Assembly (NCBI RefSeq): GCF_002018365.1
Contig: NZ_MVKX01000002.1
Location: 1-64,000 of the forward strand
Origin: Acinetobacter amyesii
Lineage (GTDB): Bacteria; Pseudomonadota; Gammaproteobacteria; Pseudomonadales; Moraxellaceae
DNA: 64,000 nucleotides
Direction of reading: 5' to 3'
Shown here: piece by piece, positions 9,128-19,517 of the stretch
Layout: each line of letters begins with the position of its first letter
How positions within the stretch are numbered: the stretch's first letter is position 1
The notes under the pieces: generated by a model
What the model was told of the DNA's origin: nothing
Seen by the model: only the letters and a program-made list of their open reading frames with translations
The model's database searches: none
Made by a program: the position numbers and the translations under genes

Positions 9128-9453
9128 CCACTTGCCTTCTTTCATGTCATTCCGCCCGGTTACAACACATCGAACTTTATTTAGGAATTAGTTTAATAAT
9201 TCTAAACTCTGCATTGTGTTCTGTTATGTAACCTTATGATTAGCCAATATTAATTTTCAAACATTTTTACTTCATAAATCAATATGGCAGAGTTGTAATT
9301 TTAGGCTGTAAGTTTCTAGTGAATTACTGCTAAAATATTGCCCATTCTTAAAATCCCCTTTTTTGACCTCCGCAGCTGCACAATTCAACTGATTGAATTG
9401 TCTGTCAGCCACGTATGGTTATTGATTTTCATAAAATTCCTTTAGGAGCCTAC
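9128..9453. other. Divergent promoter region slt / miaB
   Basis: About 325 bp of AT-rich DNA between divergent genes. The only structure I see is a perfect 7-bp inverted repeat CAATTCA/TGAATTG with a 6-base loop at 9381-9400 in the miaB leader. No extra gene is evident. Confidence 0.5.
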
Positions 9454-10911
9454 ATGACGGTTCAAACCTTCATCCCCAATAGTGCCCAAGCTGCCCCAGA
9501 TAACACTGTTACCCAGCCACAGCACACCCCAGCTCAAGATGGAGCAGTGAAAAAACTGTACATCGAAACGCAAGGGTGTCAGATGAATGAGTATGACAGT
9601 CAACGTATGGGCGACCTTTTAGGTGATTCTCACGGCTATGTGCTAACGAACGATCCAAAAGAAGCGGATATTCTCCTGATGAATACCTGCTCTATTCGTG
9701 AAAAAGCACAAGAAAAAGTATTTTCTGAGTTAGGTCGTTGGCGCAAGCTGAAAGAAAAAAATCCAGACTTGGTGATTGGTGTTGGTGGTTGTGTTGCTTC
9801 TCAGGAAGGTGACAACATTCAAAAACGCGCACCGTATGTTGATATGGTCTTTGGTCCACAAACCTTGCACCGTTTACCGCAAATGTTGGATCAGCATACT
9901 GAGCAAGTGGTCAAACCGAAAAAAGAAAAAATTCAGTTGGTGGATATTTCATTCCCTGATATTGAAAAATTCGACTTTTTACCTGAACCACGTGTAGAAG
10001 GTTTTAAAGCGTTTGTTTCTATCATGGAAGGCTGTTCTAAATACTGTTCATTCTGCGTGGTTCCCTATACCCGTGGTGAAGAAGTTTCTCGCCCACTCGA
10101 TGACGTATTGGCTGAAATTGCCACTTTAGCTGAAAAAGGCGTACGTGAAATTTCATTACTCGGCCAAAACGTGAATGGCTACCGTGGTGAAACTTTTGAA
10201 GGTAAAATCTGTACCTTTGCAGACTTATTACGTTTAGTTGCTGAGATTCCGGGGATTGGCCGTATTCGTTACACCACATCACACCCGCTTGAATTTAACG
10301 ATGACTTGATTCAATGCTACCGTGACTTACCGCAAATGGTTTCTCACTTGCATCTACCGGTTCAAAGTGGTTCAAACGACGTACTACAAGCCATGAAGCG
10401 CAACCACACGATTGATGTTTATATCGATAAAATTGCCAAATTACGTCAAGTTCGCCCTGATATGCATTTATCGAGCGACTTTATTATTGGCTTCCCAGGT
10501 GAAACTGACCAGAACTTCGAAGAAACGTATCAATTTATCCAAGATATGGACTTCGATCATTCATACAGTTTCATCTACTCAAAACGTCCGGGTACTCCTG
10601 CTTCAGAACTTGAAGACACCACCCCTGAAGATGTGAAAAAAGAACGTCTTGCCAAAGTTCAACAATGGATTAAGCAATCGAGTATTGAGAAAACTGATGC
10701 CATGCTGGGCACCATTCAACGTGTCTTGGTTGAGTCTGTTTCAGACAAAGATCCGAACTTGCTGATTGGTACTGCTGACAATACTCGTTTGGTCAGCTTC
10801 ATTGGCGATCCTGCATGGGTTGGGCGTTTTGCAGAGATTGAAGTGACCGATATTAAAACTTTGAAGTTTGTTTATGGTGAACTCTTGAATCTTGAGCCTG
10901 ACGTGGCGTAA
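9454..10911 (+). CDS. miaB: tRNA-2-methylthio-N6-isopentenyladenosine synthase
   Basis: A radical-SAM methylthiotransferase that converts i6A37 to ms2i6A37 in tRNAs reading UNN codons. An N-terminal UPF0004 domain ([11 protein letters not shown], then NTCSIREKA and GCVA cysteines) binds an auxiliary iron-sulphur cluster. The radical-SAM loop is [16 protein letters not shown], and a TRAM domain ends the protein. The frame is open from 9415, but AGGAG six bases before 9454 fixes the start (485 residues). First gene of miaB-phoH-ybeY. Confidence 0.95.
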   Translation: MTVQTFIPNSAQAAPDNTVTQPQHTPAQDGAVKKLYIETQGCQMNEYDSQRMGDLLGDSHGYVLTNDPKEADILLMNTCSIREKAQEKVFSELGRWRKLKEKNPDLVIGVGGCVASQEGDNIQKRAPYVDMVFGPQTLHRLPQMLDQHTEQVVKPKKEKIQLVDISFPDIEKFDFLPEPRVEGFKAFVSIMEGCSKYCSFCVVPYTRGEEVSRPLDDVLAEIATLAEKGVREISLLGQNVNGYRGETFEGKICTFADLLRLVAEIPGIGRIRYTTSHPLEFNDDLIQCYRDLPQMVSHLHLPVQSGSNDVLQAMKRNHTIDVYIDKIAKLRQVRPDMHLSSDFIIGFPGETDQNFEETYQFIQDMDFDHSYSFIYSKRPGTPASELEDTTPEDVKKERLAKVQQWIKQSSIEKTDAMLGTIQRVLVESVSDKDPNLLIGTADNTRLVSFIGDPAWVGRFAEIEVTDIKTLKFVYGELLNLEPDVA

Positions 10912-10949
10912 TGTAAGCTTAATCGTCAGACCAATTTAAAGGAATTCTC

Positions 10950-12041
10950 TTGACTGCAGCGATTCGACGTACTGTAACTTTTGCTGGTATTCCACTTGAC
11001 CGTTTACAAAGCATGCTCGGTGCCTATAACGGTCATCTCAAACAAATTGAACAACGTTTAGATGTCAAAATTTCTCATCGCGCAGATGCTTTTTTTGTCG
11101 ATGGGGAAATCGATGCGGTTGAGAGAGCTGAAAGTCTCCTTCACCGTCTTTATGAAGAGTCCGAAACCAATCCTCAGATTAGTGCGGACATCTTACACAT
11201 GATGATTCAAGGCAGTCAGACCGACCGCGAAATTCAGGAAGACTTTTCTGAAAATGAGCACACCGGTTTAGAGAATGTTTATCTACAAACCCGTAAAGGT
11301 CGGATCAACCCACGTGGTGCCAATCAAAAACGCTACGTGCAACGTATTTTACAAAGTGATATTTCTTTCGGGATTGGACCAGCAGGTACAGGTAAAACCT
11401 ATCTCGCGGTCGCCGCTGCTGTAGACATGTTAGAACGCAACGAAATTCAACGCATTTTATTGGTTCGCCCTGCGGTTGAAGCCGGTGAAAAACTGGGTTT
11501 TTTACCCGGTGACCTCAGCCAAAAAATCGACCCTTACTTACGTCCGCTATACGACGCTTTGTATGAAATGCTCGGTTTTGAAAAAGTCGCCAAACTGATA
11601 GAACGTCAAGTGATTGAAGTAGCTCCTCTGGCCTACATGCGTGGTCGTACCTTAAATCATTCTTTTGTGATTTTAGATGAAGCACAGAACACCACCCCTG
11701 AACAAATGAAAATGTTCCTCACCCGTTTAGGTTTTGGCTCTCGTGCGGTAATCACCGGCGATATTACACAGGTCGATTTACCTCGTGGTCAACAATCCGG
11801 TTTGGCACATGCCTTACGTGTGATTGAAAAAATCAAAGAAATTCATATTACTCGCTTCCACTCTCGTGACGTGGTACGTCATCAATTGGTTCAAAAAATT
11901 GTTGAAGCCTATGAGGGATGGGACAGCGAACAACATCGCCTCACAGCTGAACAACGTGCAGAACGTAAAGCACGTCAGGAAGCCTTGGTGGCGGACAATG
12001 ATGCTAAAGCTGATGGGCAGCATCAAGACGAAAACATTTAA
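10950..12041 (+). CDS. ybeZ: PhoH-like ATPase (YbeZ)
   Basis: A 363-residue PhoH family nucleotide-binding protein with Walker A GPAGTGKT (143-150) and Walker B ILDEAQN (241-247). An N-terminal KH-like segment (about 1-75) precedes the ATPase core. In other proteobacteria YbeZ interacts with YbeY in rRNA processing, and the same pairing is kept here: ybeY starts 9 bases downstream. The start is TTG, with AAAGGA about six bases upstream. The acidic, Lys-rich C-tail is variable in the family. Confidence 0.92.
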   Translation: MTAAIRRTVTFAGIPLDRLQSMLGAYNGHLKQIEQRLDVKISHRADAFFVDGEIDAVERAESLLHRLYEESETNPQISADILHMMIQGSQTDREIQEDFSENEHTGLENVYLQTRKGRINPRGANQKRYVQRILQSDISFGIGPAGTGKTYLAVAAAVDMLERNEIQRILLVRPAVEAGEKLGFLPGDLSQKIDPYLRPLYDALYEMLGFEKVAKLIERQVIEVAPLAYMRGRTLNHSFVILDEAQNTTPEQMKMFLTRLGFGSRAVITGDITQVDLPRGQQSGLAHALRVIEKIKEIHITRFHSRDVVRHQLVQKIVEAYEGWDSEQHRLTAEQRAERKARQEALVADNDAKADGQHQDENI

Positions 12042-12050
12042 GGATTCATT

Positions 12051-12533
12051 TTGAAACTTAATCTCTCCTTGCAGCAAAATTTTCAGTCACCTGAATTGGT
12101 GGTGAAACGTGCGCATATCAAAAAAGTCGTGGAAACGGCTTTACGTCATATCGATACACAAAGTGATTGTGAGATCGGTATTGCATGTGTGGACAATGAC
12201 GAAAGCCACAAATTGAACTTGGAATATCGTGGTAAAGACAAACCGACTAATGTGTTGTCTTTTCCAAGCGATCTCCCCGATGAAATGGCAGCAGTTTTAG
12301 ACTCATTTCCGATTGGCGACTTGGTGATTTGTATTCCTGTGGTTCTTCGTGAAGCACAAGAACAAAGCAAAGCACCCCTGACCCACTTTACACATATGTT
12401 GGTACACGGCACGTTGCACCTCATGGGCTATGACCATGAAACCTCTGATGAAGATGCTGAAGAAATGGAAGCTTTGGAGATCGAGATTTTAGCCAAATTG
12501 GGGTTGGATAACCCTTATCTGGAAAGAGATTAA
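12051..12533 (+). CDS. ybeY: Endoribonuclease YbeY
   Basis: A single-strand-specific, metal-dependent endoribonuclease needed for 16S rRNA 3'-end maturation and ribosome quality control. The zinc motif H119-x3-H123-x5-H129 ([12 protein letters not shown]) is intact and the 160-residue length is typical. TTG start with AAGGA seven bases upstream. Last gene of the miaB-phoH-ybeY operon, which ends in a strong terminator. Confidence 0.95.
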   Translation: MKLNLSLQQNFQSPELVVKRAHIKKVVETALRHIDTQSDCEIGIACVDNDESHKLNLEYRGKDKPTNVLSFPSDLPDEMAAVLDSFPIGDLVICIPVVLREAQEQSKAPLTHFTHMLVHGTLHLMGYDHETSDEDAEEMEALEIEILAKLGLDNPYLERD

Positions 12534-12537
12534 GAAC

Positions 12538-12568
12538 CCAAAAAGCGAGCTACGGCTCGCTTTTTTTT
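12538..12568 (+). terminator. Intrinsic terminator of the miaB operon
   Basis: The stem AAAAAGCGAGC/GCTCGCTTTTT with a 4-base loop is followed by eight T residues directly after the ybeY stop. Confidence 0.9.
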
Positions 12569-12595
12569 CGTCATAAAAACCAAGGAAGGAAAGAT

Positions 12596-12886
12596 ATGCA
12601 ATATGTCGTGATTTTTAAAGCACGCATTCGTACGCTTGATGAGCTGTATTTTTCGACTGCACAGCAGCTTAGAGACAAAGCCTTGACACACTTTAACTGT
12701 CAACATTTTGAAGCGCTGACAGAGGGTGAGCATGAAATCGCCCTTTCCTACTGGAATACATTAGAAGACATTCGAGCTTGGCAACAAGATGCACAACATC
12801 TGGTCGCGCAGCAATTGGGGAAAAACCAATGGTATGCGAGTTTTAGCGTCGAAATCTGCGAAGTTTTGCGACGCTATCACAACTGA
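12596..12886 (+). CDS. Antibiotic-biosynthesis-monooxygenase (ABM)-like protein
   Basis: A 96-residue protein with the ferredoxin-like ABM pattern: an N-terminal YVVIFKARI strand, a central EIALSYWNTLEDIRAWQQD segment and a C-terminal ASFSVEICEVLR strand. Family members are small dimeric oxygenases or haem-related enzymes, and the substrate here is unknown. A good AGGAAGGA ribosome-binding site precedes the ATG. The gene converges with the TonB-like gene, with only three bases between stop codons. Confidence 0.75.
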   Translation: MQYVVIFKARIRTLDELYFSTAQQLRDKALTHFNCQHFEALTEGEHEIALSYWNTLEDIRAWQQDAQHLVAQQLGKNQWYASFSVEICEVLRRYHN

Positions 12887-12889
12887 ATT

Positions 12890-13768
12890 TTAACGCACTT
12901 CAAACTCTGCTTCTGCAGGATCGAAGCGCCAAGTACGTACAATACGAAGTTCTGAGATGTCTTTCATTTTGGCATCAAACAAACCAAAAGGTGCCGCCTT
13001 ACGCACAGAGGTTTTTGCTGCTTCATCCAATAAGCTTGAACCTGAACTTTCGATCAAACGAATGGCACGAATCCCGCCATTACTGTTCAAAATAACCATT
13101 AAGCGTACTTCACCGCGGAGCTGCTGCTGTTTTGCCGCTTCAGGATAATAACGGTTGCCATAAAACTCGACTTTTTCGCGGAATTTTTCCATATAGGCCG
13201 CAGAAACATCTTGCTTGGCTTGAATACCATCAATGGTTTTAATTTTTTGCTGACGGCTAAAGTTTTGCTGACGTTGTAAATATTGAGCTTCGATACTCGC
13301 CACCATCGCAGCCTTGGCCTGAAACTGACTATTCAACTCCTCAACGGCTTTTTTGCGACTGTTTTCTTCCGCTTGTTTTTGCCAACTCAAAGTTGTCATC
13401 AACACTTTGTCTTCAAAGCTGAGTTCTTTCTTTTGTTGCAGTTGTTCTAAAGCTTCGCTTTTTTGCTCACCGGCTTTTTGTTCGATCATCGGTGCAGGCA
13501 TGTCACTCGACATCCTATGCGACTCACGGAATGTTCCCGAGCCTTGCTGATCGGCTTGCGCTAAAAAGTCTGCATGTTCAATTTTTTCCGTCGTAGGACG
13601 TAAAGAAACTGCAATTTCTTTGGTGTTATAGTCAGCCTCTTGGGGCATGGTAAATTGCATGGTTAAAAATGCCAAATGCAACACAGCAGCAAACGCCAAC
13701 GCAGTTGCAAATATAGGATCTTTCCACCACTCTTTCATCAAGGGCATGAACGTTATTTTTTTCAGCAT
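12890..13768 (-). CDS. TonB-like protein, C-terminal TonB domain
   Basis: A single N-terminal transmembrane helix (IFATALAFAAVLHLAFL) is followed by a long Gln/Lys/Glu-rich periplasmic linker with coiled-coil character. A C-terminal TonB domain comes last (YYPEAAKQQQLRGEVRLMVIL...SSGSSLLDEAA...VRTWRF). The linker lacks the Pro-rich repeats of classical TonB, and no exbB/exbD genes are adjacent, so it may be a TolA/TonB-type adaptor instead of the main siderophore energiser. The start is uncertain: in-frame ATGs exist at 13801, 13768, 13747 and 13738 and none has a clear ribosome-binding site. Confidence 0.8.
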   Translation of the reverse strand: MLKKITFMPLMKEWWKDPIFATALAFAAVLHLAFLTMQFTMPQEADYNTKEIAVSLRPTTEKIEHADFLAQADQQGSGTFRESHRMSSDMPAPMIEQKAGEQKSEALEQLQQKKELSFEDKVLMTTLSWQKQAEENSRKKAVEELNSQFQAKAAMVASIEAQYLQRQQNFSRQQKIKTIDGIQAKQDVSAAYMEKFREKVEFYGNRYYPEAAKQQQLRGEVRLMVILNSNGGIRAIRLIESSGSSLLDEAAKTSVRKAAPFGLFDAKMKDISELRIVRTWRFDPAEAEFEVR

Positions 13769-14005
13769 CTCATTAAACCGACAATTTGCCGCATTCCCCA
13801 AACTGCTTAAAACAGTATAAAATAAAACTCGTATTCATTTTTTGATGAAAACGAGAAATCCATCAACACATCGATAATGCACAATTAAAATCATGAAAAT
13901 GGTGCAATTTATTTTGCTAAACTGCAAGATCAAAACCTTGTGTTTTTATAGAAATCGACAAGATACACATCGTCAAAAAACATAATTTGTCAGGATGCAC
14001 TTCTT

Positions 14006-14689
14006 ATGCAAACGCTAGTTTCCAATATCGCTAAACGTATACGTCAAGTGTACCAAAAAGCTGAAGGATTTATTGAAGATGAGCGTGAATTCCCAATGTC
14101 TCAAGTGTTTTTAAATGCGACGTTTCAGCGCTTTGTGACCGATAATGTGAAAATGCTCAAAGACTTGCATGCTGACCTTCATGACGACTGGCTCAGACTG
14201 TATGCCACACTCGATTATAATGGACTCCTTATTACACTTTCCGTGGACCTTAAATTGGTGCAAATGGAGCTGAATAAAAATACCCAATTGATCGTGTTTG
14301 AACAAATCAGTGATACTCAAGTCATTGAAGCCAAATATCCAAATGTGTTTTATAAAGTCGGTGTTCGTGTGGCTTTATGGTTCTACCAAAAAGTCCTCGA
14401 TAAAGATCCATTAGGCATGATCTTGGAAAAGCTCAATGTGATCAAAGTTAAAGATGATTTGCTATATCTTGATCTCAATCGTTGGCTGGGCAAAAGCCGC
14501 TCGATTATTGATACCTTAAGTAAAGTTCATGTGAACCATGCCGTTTTACGTGAGGCCGAATTGGTGGTGATTGGTAATGTTAATTTAACCGCATTGTTCA
14601 CCAAGATGTCGCAAGAGCGAATTGAAGACTGGGATGACTCAGACTTACAAGAAGACCAAGTAACACCTATCAAGCAAAAGGAAAGTTAA
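14006..14689 (+). CDS. Conserved hypothetical protein
   Basis: A 227-residue soluble protein I do not recognise, with no signal peptide or membrane helix. Its centre contains alternating hydrophobic strands (LRLYATLDYNGLLITLSVDLK) and its C-terminal tail is acidic. AGGA lies about ten bases before ATG. It sits upstream of the DUF3108 gene on the same strand, 159 bases apart, and divergent from the TonB-like gene. No function is proposed. Confidence 0.7.
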   Translation: MQTLVSNIAKRIRQVYQKAEGFIEDEREFPMSQVFLNATFQRFVTDNVKMLKDLHADLHDDWLRLYATLDYNGLLITLSVDLKLVQMELNKNTQLIVFEQISDTQVIEAKYPNVFYKVGVRVALWFYQKVLDKDPLGMILEKLNVIKVKDDLLYLDLNRWLGKSRSIIDTLSKVHVNHAVLREAELVVIGNVNLTALFTKMSQERIEDWDDSDLQEDQVTPIKQKES

Positions 14690-14848
14690 AGTTTTCCTTG
14701 CTTTAGCAAACTCGGCGCTATAAATCGCTACACAACATATACATTTAGCTGGATTTTTTGACTTCATTCTCCACAATCCAGCACCATAATAATCCTAACG
14801 GGTGAAATCACTTTCACCTTTTTTATATTGAATAGGAAAACCATACTC

Positions 14849-15562
14849 ATGGCACATTCAGTTTTGAAAAATTTAGGTCTTGTTGCTGGGGTATCGACTA
14901 CACTGCTTTTGACTGGTTTCTCAAGTCAGTCATTTGCTATGAGCCCCTTCCAAGCCAACTACCAATTTAACTACAACGGCAAAAACTTGGGTTCTGCAAC
15001 ACGCACCCTAAAACAATCTGGGAATAACTGGACTTATGTTTTCGCAGCAAAAGCTGGTGCGATGGCATCCGCGACTGAAACCAGTCGTTTTAGTTTAAAT
15101 GGCAGCCAAATTCACTCGAACAGCTTTAGCCGTAGCAGCAAAATTTTGGTGCACAACAACACCATGAATATTAATTTTAATGCTGGTGCAAAAACCATTA
15201 ACACCAAAAAAGACGATAAAGCTCGTTCATTTGCGTGGAAGTCTGGTGTGTTAGATGAACTCAATGCTGAATTGCAAATTCGTGAAGATTTAAAAAATGG
15301 TGGTTTGAAATCGAATTACTACATTGCCGATGCCAAAGAGGTTGAAGGTCGTAAGTTCGTGAAACAAGGCACTGAAAAAGTGAAAACCACTTACGGCACT
15401 TTTGATACCGTGAAAGTTGTGATGCGCCATGACAAACCAGGCCGTCAAACGACCTTCTGGTTAGCACCAAAACTGGATTACCTCCCTGTCAAAGTTTCTC
15501 ACCAAGACAATAAAACCTCTTACGGTTTATTGTTAACGGGCTATAAAGGTGCAACAAATTAA
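14849..15562 (+). CDS. Exported DUF3108 protein
   Basis: A 237-residue protein with a signal peptide (hydrophobic core LGLVAGVSTTLLLTGF, cleavage near SFA-MS). The mature part is a DUF3108 domain: FQANYQFNYNGKNLGSATR at the start and a TTFWLAPKLDYLPVKV strand near the end. A TTG at 14828 would extend it by seven codons, but the ATG at 14849, with AGGA upstream, gives a cleaner signal peptide. DUF3108 proteins are periplasmic beta-rich proteins of unknown function. Confidence 0.82.
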   Translation: MAHSVLKNLGLVAGVSTTLLLTGFSSQSFAMSPFQANYQFNYNGKNLGSATRTLKQSGNNWTYVFAAKAGAMASATETSRFSLNGSQIHSNSFSRSSKILVHNNTMNINFNAGAKTINTKKDDKARSFAWKSGVLDELNAELQIREDLKNGGLKSNYYIADAKEVEGRKFVKQGTEKVKTTYGTFDTVKVVMRHDKPGRQTTFWLAPKLDYLPVKVSHQDNKTSYGLLLTGYKGATN

Positions 15563-15566
15563 TTGA

Positions 15567-16229
<663 letters not shown>

Positions 16230-16245
16230 GTTTGCGTTCAAAAGG

Positions 16246-16274
16246 AAAAAGAACACATCAGGTGTTCTTTTTTT
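16246..16274 (+). terminator. Intrinsic terminator of xpt
   Basis: The stem AAAGAACAC/GTGTTCTTT with a short loop is followed by a T run. Confidence 0.88.
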
Positions 16275-16477
16275 TGCTAAAAATTTGCGATTAAGGTGAC
16301 ATAGAGCGCACTTTTTGGCGCCTTGGTTACAAGCAGACAAAACATCTGTGCGCAAAAATCGATAAAATTCAGGAAAATCGTTGCATTTGATCGAATGGGT
16401 CAACTACTCATCTGTCAAATTACTTTATGCTGCACCATAAATTCGGCCACTTTATTTTTTTAAGGCTACGGAAAGTT

Positions 16478-16897
16478 ATGAATACAGAAGATCAAAACAT
16501 GGAACCGACAGTTAAATGTCCAAAATGTGGATCAACCCATATTGAAAAGCGTAACCATGAACAAAACTTACAAAAAATTGGTGGGGTCTTACTCAGTGGT
16601 GCAGGAACTGCTGCAGGGACTGTTGGTGGTGCGGCATCTGGCGCATCTATTGGTGCTGCGATTGGTGGTGTGACTGCAGGCCCACTTGGCGTGATTATGG
16701 GCGGAACCATCGGGACTTTTGTCGGTGCGATTAGCGTCGGTATCACTGGCGGTTTTCTAGGACACCGTTTTGGTAAAAAAGCCGGCGTGATCGTCGATCA
16801 AAATATTTTTCTCGACTACCAATGTTTAGACTGCAAACAGCGCTTTGAAGTTGAGCAACAGCCTGAAGACGCTGCAAAGACTTCGGATCAAGACTAA
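16478..16897 (+). CDS. Zinc-ribbon protein with glycine-zipper membrane segment
   Basis: A 139-residue protein. An N-terminal CPKCGS pair and a C-terminal CLDC pair would close one zinc ribbon. Between them lies a Gly/Ala-rich stretch of about 75 residues (GAGTAAGTVGGAASG, then TAGPLGVIMGGTIGTFVGAI) of glycine-zipper type that could insert in or associate with the membrane. The frame begins at 16427, but ACGGAAAG before the ATG at 16478 favours the shorter start. The combination is unusual and the function unknown. Confidence 0.75.
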   Translation: MNTEDQNMEPTVKCPKCGSTHIEKRNHEQNLQKIGGVLLSGAGTAAGTVGGAASGASIGAAIGGVTAGPLGVIMGGTIGTFVGAISVGITGGFLGHRFGKKAGVIVDQNIFLDYQCLDCKQRFEVEQQPEDAAKTSDQD

Positions 16898-16905
16898 ATT
16901 CAATG

Positions 16906-16934
16906 TAAAAAAGAGCGCTTCAGCGCTCTTTTTA
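16906..16934. terminator. Bidirectional intrinsic terminator
   Basis: The 11-bp stem AAAAAGAGCGC/GCGCTCTTTTT (16908-16918 / 16923-16933) has a 4-base loop and T runs on both strands. It lies between convergent genes. Confidence 0.9.
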
Positions 16935-17003
16935 ATGGGTTATTGTTTTTCTAGCATGGTTTTCTAGCCTATTGAAATGCTATTTGAAACCATGGGTAAT
17001 AGA

Positions 17004-17192
17004 TTATTTTGAAGCATCAGTTAAAGATTTTGATTCTGCTTTGACTTGATCTTGTTTCGCCAAAAATTCTTTTTCTTCGGCTTTTTTCTCTTGCGGGAAA
17101 TCCATACTGTATAAAACTGGCATTGCCGTAGACAAGGAAGATGCAGCTAATGCGGAACACAGGAAAATCATTCGAAAATTAATAATAGACAT
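17004..17192 (-). CDS. Small exported hypothetical protein
   Basis: A 62-residue protein with a signal peptide (MIFLCSALAASSLSTAM) and a short charged mature part ending in Lys/Glu/Ser-rich sequence. In-frame TTG (17204) and GTG (17195) starts are alternatives; the ATG at 17192 is chosen. It stands alone between terminators. Family and function not recognised. Confidence 0.55.
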   Translation of the reverse strand: MSIINFRMIFLCSALAASSLSTAMPVLYSMDFPQEKKAEEKEFLAKQDQVKAESKSLTDASK

Positions 17193-17204
17193 CACACACC
17201 CCAA

Positions 17205-17425
17205 AGAAGAAATTTAAATACAAATCATGTAATCAAAAAATAAAAATAACGCGCCTAAAGAGACAGCAATTATCGACTCAAGGCCATCACTGAGCAGGCT
17301 GTATTTAAAAACTTTCAATATGTTATTGATATCACTTATTTTTGGTATTTTAAGAATAGTTCGACAGATTTATTTTTATATTTTGGGGCGCAAATACAAC
17401 ATCGTAAATAAAAAGAAATCACACG
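17205..17425. other. AT-rich intergenic region
   Basis: This stretch lies between the small exported protein gene and the wrbA terminator. It is AT-rich and I see no coding frame or strong hairpin beyond probable promoter sequence for the 17192 gene. Confidence 0.4.
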
Positions 17426-17466
17426 TAAAAAAGCAAGAAAAGTGCAATATTTAAGCCTTTTCTTGC
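17426..17466 (-). terminator. Intrinsic terminator of wrbA
   Basis: The 10-bp stem GCAAGAAAAG/CTTTTCTTGC (17433-17442 / 17457-17466) with a 14-base loop is followed by six T residues on the minus strand, downstream of wrbA. Confidence 0.7.
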
Positions 17467-17509
17467 CCGTTCGCTACAAAGTTTGCTTTATTGCCTTTAT
17501 CAAGCACGT

Positions 17510-18103
17510 TTAAATCAACTTTTTGACCACTTCGCCTAGGCGTTTACCCTGCTCTTCACATAAGTTTCGCTCATCTTGACTCAATGACTGATCATGGCGC
17601 GGACCACTGACATGGCTTGCACCATAGGGCGTACCACCCGTTTTAGTATTCGATAATGCAGGATGGGCATTAGTTAAACCCATAACCATCATTCCATGAT
17701 GAAACAAAGGCGGCAACATGGTCAGCAAAGTACTTTCCTGTCCGCCATGCATTGAACCTGAACTGGTAAACACACACGCTGGTTTGCCATGCAATGCGCC
17801 ATTGAGCCAAAGCGCTGTGGTTTGATCCCAGAAATATTTCATTTCCGACGCCATATTACCAAAGCGTGTCGGTGAACCAAGGGCTAAACCTGAACAATGG
17901 GCTAAGTCATCTAAGCTACAGTAAATATCGCCTTCGGCAGGAATACTGGGCTGCACTTCGGTCACCACGGTGGATAAATTTGGAACGGTACGTATTTTTA
18001 CCGCCATCCCAGAAGCTTCAATTCCATTGGCAATCAAATGTGCCATCTCACGTGTTGAACCATATTTGCTGTAATACAGCACCAGTACATAAGCTTGCGT
18101 CAT
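17510..18103 (-). CDS. wrbA: NAD(P)H:quinone oxidoreductase, WrbA type
   Basis: An FMN-dependent, flavodoxin-like enzyme giving two-electron reduction of quinones and thereby limiting redox cycling. The phosphate-binding loop YYSKYGSTREMA, the GSPTRFGNMASEMKYFWD segment and the FTSSGSMHGGQE loop are typical of WrbA. The length (197) is normal. It has its own terminator and is divergent from yihY. Confidence 0.92.
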   Translation of the reverse strand: MTQAYVLVLYYSKYGSTREMAHLIANGIEASGMAVKIRTVPNLSTVVTEVQPSIPAEGDIYCSLDDLAHCSGLALGSPTRFGNMASEMKYFWDQTTALWLNGALHGKPACVFTSSGSMHGGQESTLLTMLPPLFHHGMMVMGLTNAHPALSNTKTGGTPYGASHVSGPRHDQSLSQDERNLCEEQGKRLGEVVKKLI

Positions 18104-18215
18104 TTTTATAAATTCAATGAAAAAAGAAAACTATACGGTATTTTTCCTATTTTTTGGTTAAGCTAAGTGATGAAAATTGCATAAACATGACTAAAATAAC
18201 TCGAGACTTGAAAGC

Positions 18216-19463
18216 ATGATCGAAGCATTTTTAAAAAAACTTCCCTTTTACGACAAGAAATGGTTTCAGTTTGTTTTATTTGTCATTCGACGTTTTGAAG
18301 CCGATCGCTGCCGTGAACAAGCAGGATCATTGACCTATACCACCTTGTTTGCAGTGGTCCCCATGTTGACCGTATTTTTGGTCATCATCTCATCGATCAA
18401 TGCCTTAGAGCCTGCTCGTCAACAACTTCAACAATTGATTTATAGTAATTTTCTACCGAAAACAACGATTGCTTTCGATAAAGCACTGAATGCCTTCACC
18501 GATAAATCCAGTAACCTGACTGTGATTGGTGTGCTGTTTTTATTCATTACCACAGTCATGATGCTGACCAGTATTGAGACGGTATTTAACCGCATTTGGC
18601 GGGTGCGTGAGACACGTGGCGGCATTATTGGCTTTATGCGCTATTGGACCATTATTTCATTAGGCCCGATCTTACTGGGTAGCGCATTTGTTGTGTCATC
18701 CACCTTGGCCTCTATGAATGTCCTCAGCAATAATTTTGCCGGCTATGAACTGGATGGAGCTTTTCTGCTGTGGATCCTGTCTTTTTCATTGACCATTTTA
18801 GGTTTTTTCATTCTGTATTGGACGATTCCCAACCGTAGTGTGCCGATCAAGGCAGCGCTGATCGCGGGTGTCTTTAGTGCCGTGGTATTTGAATTACTCA
18901 AAAACCTCTTTGGTTTTGTCATGTCCAATTTCACCAGTTATCAAATCGTTTACGGTGCTTTTGCTGCGGTGCCAATTTTCCTACTTTGGATATTCCTTTC
19001 ATGGAATATCGTGCTGATTGGGGTAGAAATTAGTTATGCACTGACCGCCTTTAATTCTGGTAAAGACCAAAAGCGCCATCCTGTGATTATGTTGATGGAT
19101 TTGCTGGAATTATTTTATAAAAAGCAAAAACTCGGTCAGAGCGTGACAGAAAAAGAAGCGCTTGAGGTTTTAGGGCGTGATGAAATCGGTCGCCTGCCGA
19201 GCTATATTTTATTATTTGAAAAGCAACACCTGATTAAACGTACTGACGATGATCATTATGTTTTGGTTCGTAATTTAACCCAAGTGGATTTCTGGAGTTT
19301 TTACAGTAAACTTCCTTACCCACTCCCTAAACGCCAAGACCTAGGTCGCGTCGATCCAAATGATGTCTGGATGGAAAAAATAGGGCCGCAACTGGTCGAA
19401 TCGGATGATTATCTTGCGGCCAAACTCTCGATTCCGCTTGCGACTATTTTTGAAGAAAAATAA
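18216..19463 (+). CDS. yihY: YihY/BrkB family inner membrane protein
   Basis: A 415-residue polytopic protein. The family signature REQAGSLTYTTLFAVVPML occupies about residues 34-52, and about six transmembrane segments lie in the first 290 residues. A C-terminal cytoplasmic winged-helix-like domain of about 120 residues (QSVTEKEALEVLGRDEIGRLPSYILL) follows. The family was once called RNase BN, but that activity belongs to another protein; the true function is unclear. Monocistronic. Confidence 0.88.
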   Translation: MIEAFLKKLPFYDKKWFQFVLFVIRRFEADRCREQAGSLTYTTLFAVVPMLTVFLVIISSINALEPARQQLQQLIYSNFLPKTTIAFDKALNAFTDKSSNLTVIGVLFLFITTVMMLTSIETVFNRIWRVRETRGGIIGFMRYWTIISLGPILLGSAFVVSSTLASMNVLSNNFAGYELDGAFLLWILSFSLTILGFFILYWTIPNRSVPIKAALIAGVFSAVVFELLKNLFGFVMSNFTSYQIVYGAFAAVPIFLLWIFLSWNIVLIGVEISYALTAFNSGKDQKRHPVIMLMDLLELFYKKQKLGQSVTEKEALEVLGRDEIGRLPSYILLFEKQHLIKRTDDDHYVLVRNLTQVDFWSFYSKLPYPLPKRQDLGRVDPNDVWMEKIGPQLVESDDYLAAKLSIPLATIFEEK

Positions 19464-19471
19464 GCGTAAAT

Positions 19472-19504
19472 AAAAAAAGGAGAGCCGTAGCTCTCCTTTT
19501 TTTA
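19472..19504. terminator. Bidirectional intrinsic terminator
   Basis: A 14-bp stem (19472-19485 / 19490-19503) with a CGTA loop and A/T flanks lies between the convergent yihY and DMT transporter genes. Confidence 0.92.
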
Positions 19505-19517
19505 TTTATACATGATA

